A stretch of 64,000 nt of DNA from Pseudomonas sp. stari2 (GTDB lineage: Bacteria > Pseudomonadota > Gammaproteobacteria > Pseudomonadales > Pseudomonadaceae). The DNA lies in contig NZ_CP099760.1 in assembly GCF_040760005.1 (NCBI RefSeq), positions 335,001 through 399,000 of the forward strand, in the 5' to 3' direction. The position numbers and the translations under genes are program-made. The notes beneath the pieces are model-generated. The model did not search any database, was not told the DNA's origin, and saw only the letters and a program-made list of their open reading frames with translations. Positions within the stretch are counted from its first letter, which is position 1, and each line of letters begins with the position of its first letter. Below are positions 62,489 through 64,000 of the stretch, one piece after another.

Positions 62489-64000
62489 ATGGAAGCGCGT
62501 CGCGAGACTCCGCTGGGGGATACCCAGGACCCGTTTGCCGCACCGAATGCCGGTGTCCGGCGTCTGCTGCGCTGGGTTCGCCAGCAGTGGCTGATACCGA
62601 TTTTGCTGTTGGCGACCGTCGTGCGGTTTTATGACCTGACCGCCGCCGCGATCTGGGGCGACGAAGGCTCCAGCCTGCTGCTGGCGCGCTATACGCTGGG
62701 CGGTATCTGGGAGCATGCAGCGTTCGATGTGCATCCGCCGTTGTACTTCATGCTGCTGCACGGCTGGATCGGACTGTTTGGCGAAGGGATCCTGTCGATC
62801 CGCAGCCTCAGTGCCCTGGCCGGCATCGCCACGGTCGGCCTGGGCGTGTGTCTGGTCGATTGTCTGGCGACCCGTCGCGCCGCGATCATCGCCGGGGTGT
62901 TGCTGGCGCTGCTGCCGACGGCGGTGCGCTACAGCCAGGAAGTGCGCATGTACTCGCTGCTCGGCCTGTTGCTGGTCGGCACCACCCTGGCGTTGATCTG
63001 CTGGGTCAGACGCCCGCAGCGCCGACGGTATCTGGTGATCTATGCGCTGCTGATGAGCGCCGCGTTGTATACCCACTACTTCGCGGTGCTGGCGGCGCTG
63101 AGCCATTGGCTGTACCTGGGGCTGATCCGCCTGCTGCCGGGGTATCGCCTGCGGCATATCCAGCGCAAGGACTGGTGGCTGGCCAATCTGGCGATTGTCG
63201 CGCTTTACCTGCCGTGGCTGCCGAACCTGCTCGATCTGACGCAACACATGGAAGAACTCAAGGTCGGTGGCGATGTCGGTTGGGAAGACCCGGTGACCCT
63301 GTCCTCGTTGCCGTCGATGATCTGGCTGTGGCTGATCCAGAACGAGGGCGATCATCTTCCGCTGCTGCTGTTCTGCGGCATGCCCCTGGCCATGCTGGCG
63401 CTGGCGGGCGTGGCCGTCGCCCGCGACCGCAGCGTGAACCATGGCAGCGTGTTGCTGGCGCTCTATACCGGAGTGCCGTTGTTTCTGGTGTTCGCGGTGT
63501 CGTTCATCAGCCCGGTGTTCATCGAGCGCTATCTGACGGCTTATGCATTGGGCCTGCCGATGCTGGCGGCGCTGGCCATCGACCGCCTGTACAGCCGCGT
63601 TCGTGTGTTGGCGCTGGCGGTGCTGGTGGCGTTTGTCGGAATCGAAATGGTCGGGGTGAACAACAACGCCACGGTCGATCCGAATGACCAGTTCAACGTG
63701 ATGGTCGATCACGTCAACCACCACTTCGTCAGCGGCGACCGGATCGTCACCAGCGACATGCTCTGGTACCTGAGTTACGTCTACTACAACCGTACCGATG
63801 CGCAAATCCGGTTGTATACGCCGCCTGCCGCCGACGGGCGCTCGACGCGTCCGAACCACTACGGCTTCGGCACACTGGTGTCCGATGAGGTTTATCTGGA
63901 TCGTCTCGCGGATCTGCCGAAGGACAGTTCCCGGGTCTGGTTGATCGGTGACCTGGACCCGGAAATTGCGGACCCGTTCCTGCCTCTGCCCAAGACCTGG
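62489..64000 (+). CDS. GT39/ArnT-like integral membrane glycosyltransferase (3' truncated by window)
   Basis: The ATG at 62489 behind GGAAGG opens a frame that runs 504 codons to the window end without a stop. The first periplasmic loop carries WGDEGSSLLLAR, with the catalytic acidic pair, and the motif FDVHPPLYFMLLHGW, both typical of the GT-C fold shared by ArnT and protein mannosyltransferases. About ten membrane helices lie between residues 30 and 400, and a periplasmic domain begins after ASN-rich VGVNNNATVDPND. It would transfer a sugar from a polyprenyl carrier to an outer molecule. It is divergent from the tail-collar gene; acceptor unknown. Confidence 0.88.
   Translation, partial: MEARRETPLGDTQDPFAAPNAGVRRLLRWVRQQWLIPILLLATVVRFYDLTAAAIWGDEGSSLLLARYTLGGIWEHAAFDVHPPLYFMLLHGWIGLFGEGILSIRSLSALAGIATVGLGVCLVDCLATRRAAIIAGVLLALLPTAVRYSQEVRMYSLLGLLLVGTTLALICWVRRPQRRRYLVIYALLMSAALYTHYFAVLAALSHWLYLGLIRLLPGYRLRHIQRKDWWLANLAIVALYLPWLPNLLDLTQHMEELKVGGDVGWEDPVTLSSLPSMIWLWLIQNEGDHLPLLLFCGMPLAMLALAGVAVARDRSVNHGSVLLALYTGVPLFLVFAVSFISPVFIERYLTAYALGLPMLAALAIDRLYSRVRVLALAVLVAFVGIEMVGVNNNATVDPNDQFNVMVDHVNHHFVSGDRIVTSDMLWYLSYVYYNRTDAQIRLYTPPAADGRSTRPNHYGFGTLVSDEVYLDRLADLPKDSSRVWLIGDLDPEIADPFLPLPKTW

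Noticed and set aside
62288..63859. 523-codon minus-strand frame opposite the glycosyltransferase gene
   Set aside because: The plus-strand frame from 62489 has ribosome site, GT-C motifs and helices; the antisense frame is low-complexity Gln/Arg.

Overview
The window reads as chromosomal DNA of a Pseudomonas of the P. fluorescens group. The grounds are the rRNA 3' end, the high GC content, the complete lapA/lapB/lapC/lapD/lapE/lapG adhesin locus, the PctA-type chemoreceptor and the mgo/pvf cluster. The species call is inference from gene content; no search was run.

Layout. Positions 1-961 hold the 3' end of a 23S rRNA gene followed by two tandem 5S genes, each with its own terminator. Positions 990-6400 (minus strand) are an iron-acquisition cell-surface signalling unit: FecI-type sigma factor, FecR-type anti-sigma, an STN-bearing TonB-dependent siderophore receptor and a PepSY inner-membrane reductase-like protein, in a foxI-foxR-foxA-foxB-like order. 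An amino-acid-type (dCACHE) chemoreceptor lies at 6659-8539. Positions 8598-14191 (minus) are a four-gene mgoBCAD/pvfABCD cluster, known in relatives to make a diazeniumdiolate signal (leudiazen/valdiazen class). It is preceded by a 754-bp AT-rich leader and a GntR-family regulator.

Positions 15853-40532 are the Lap biofilm locus. LapG (periplasmic protease) and LapD (inner-membrane c-di-GMP receptor) lie to the left. The giant adhesin LapA (5,410 aa, minus strand) contains forty repeats of exactly 300 bp. Its divergent secretion operon lapE-lapB-lapC lies to the right. A near-perfect FleQ box sits between lapA and lapE. LapB/C/E export LapA; at high c-di-GMP LapD holds LapG away; at low c-di-GMP LapG cuts LapA at its TAAG site and releases the cell.

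Positions 40820-44513 are a TauD-family dioxygenase plus an SsuABC-like ABC importer, a sulfur-scavenging unit. Positions 44572-49665 are a LysR regulator and a tripartite DHA2-type drug exporter. A HigBA-like toxin-antitoxin pair follows (49712-50375).

Positions 50544-55239 hold the least characterised operon: a small membrane-fusion protein, a GAF-like/HlyD fusion, an M50 site-2-type protease fused to a HlyD-like module, and a GNAT acetyltransferase. On the minus strand 55241-61120 is a type VI secretion vgrG island (VgrG, DUF4123 adaptor, lipoprotein, class 3 lipase), all joined by ATGA overlaps. A phage-tail-collar (Mdp-like) protein with a small DUF6916-like partner, and a GT39/ArnT-like glycosyltransferase cut by the window end, complete the region.
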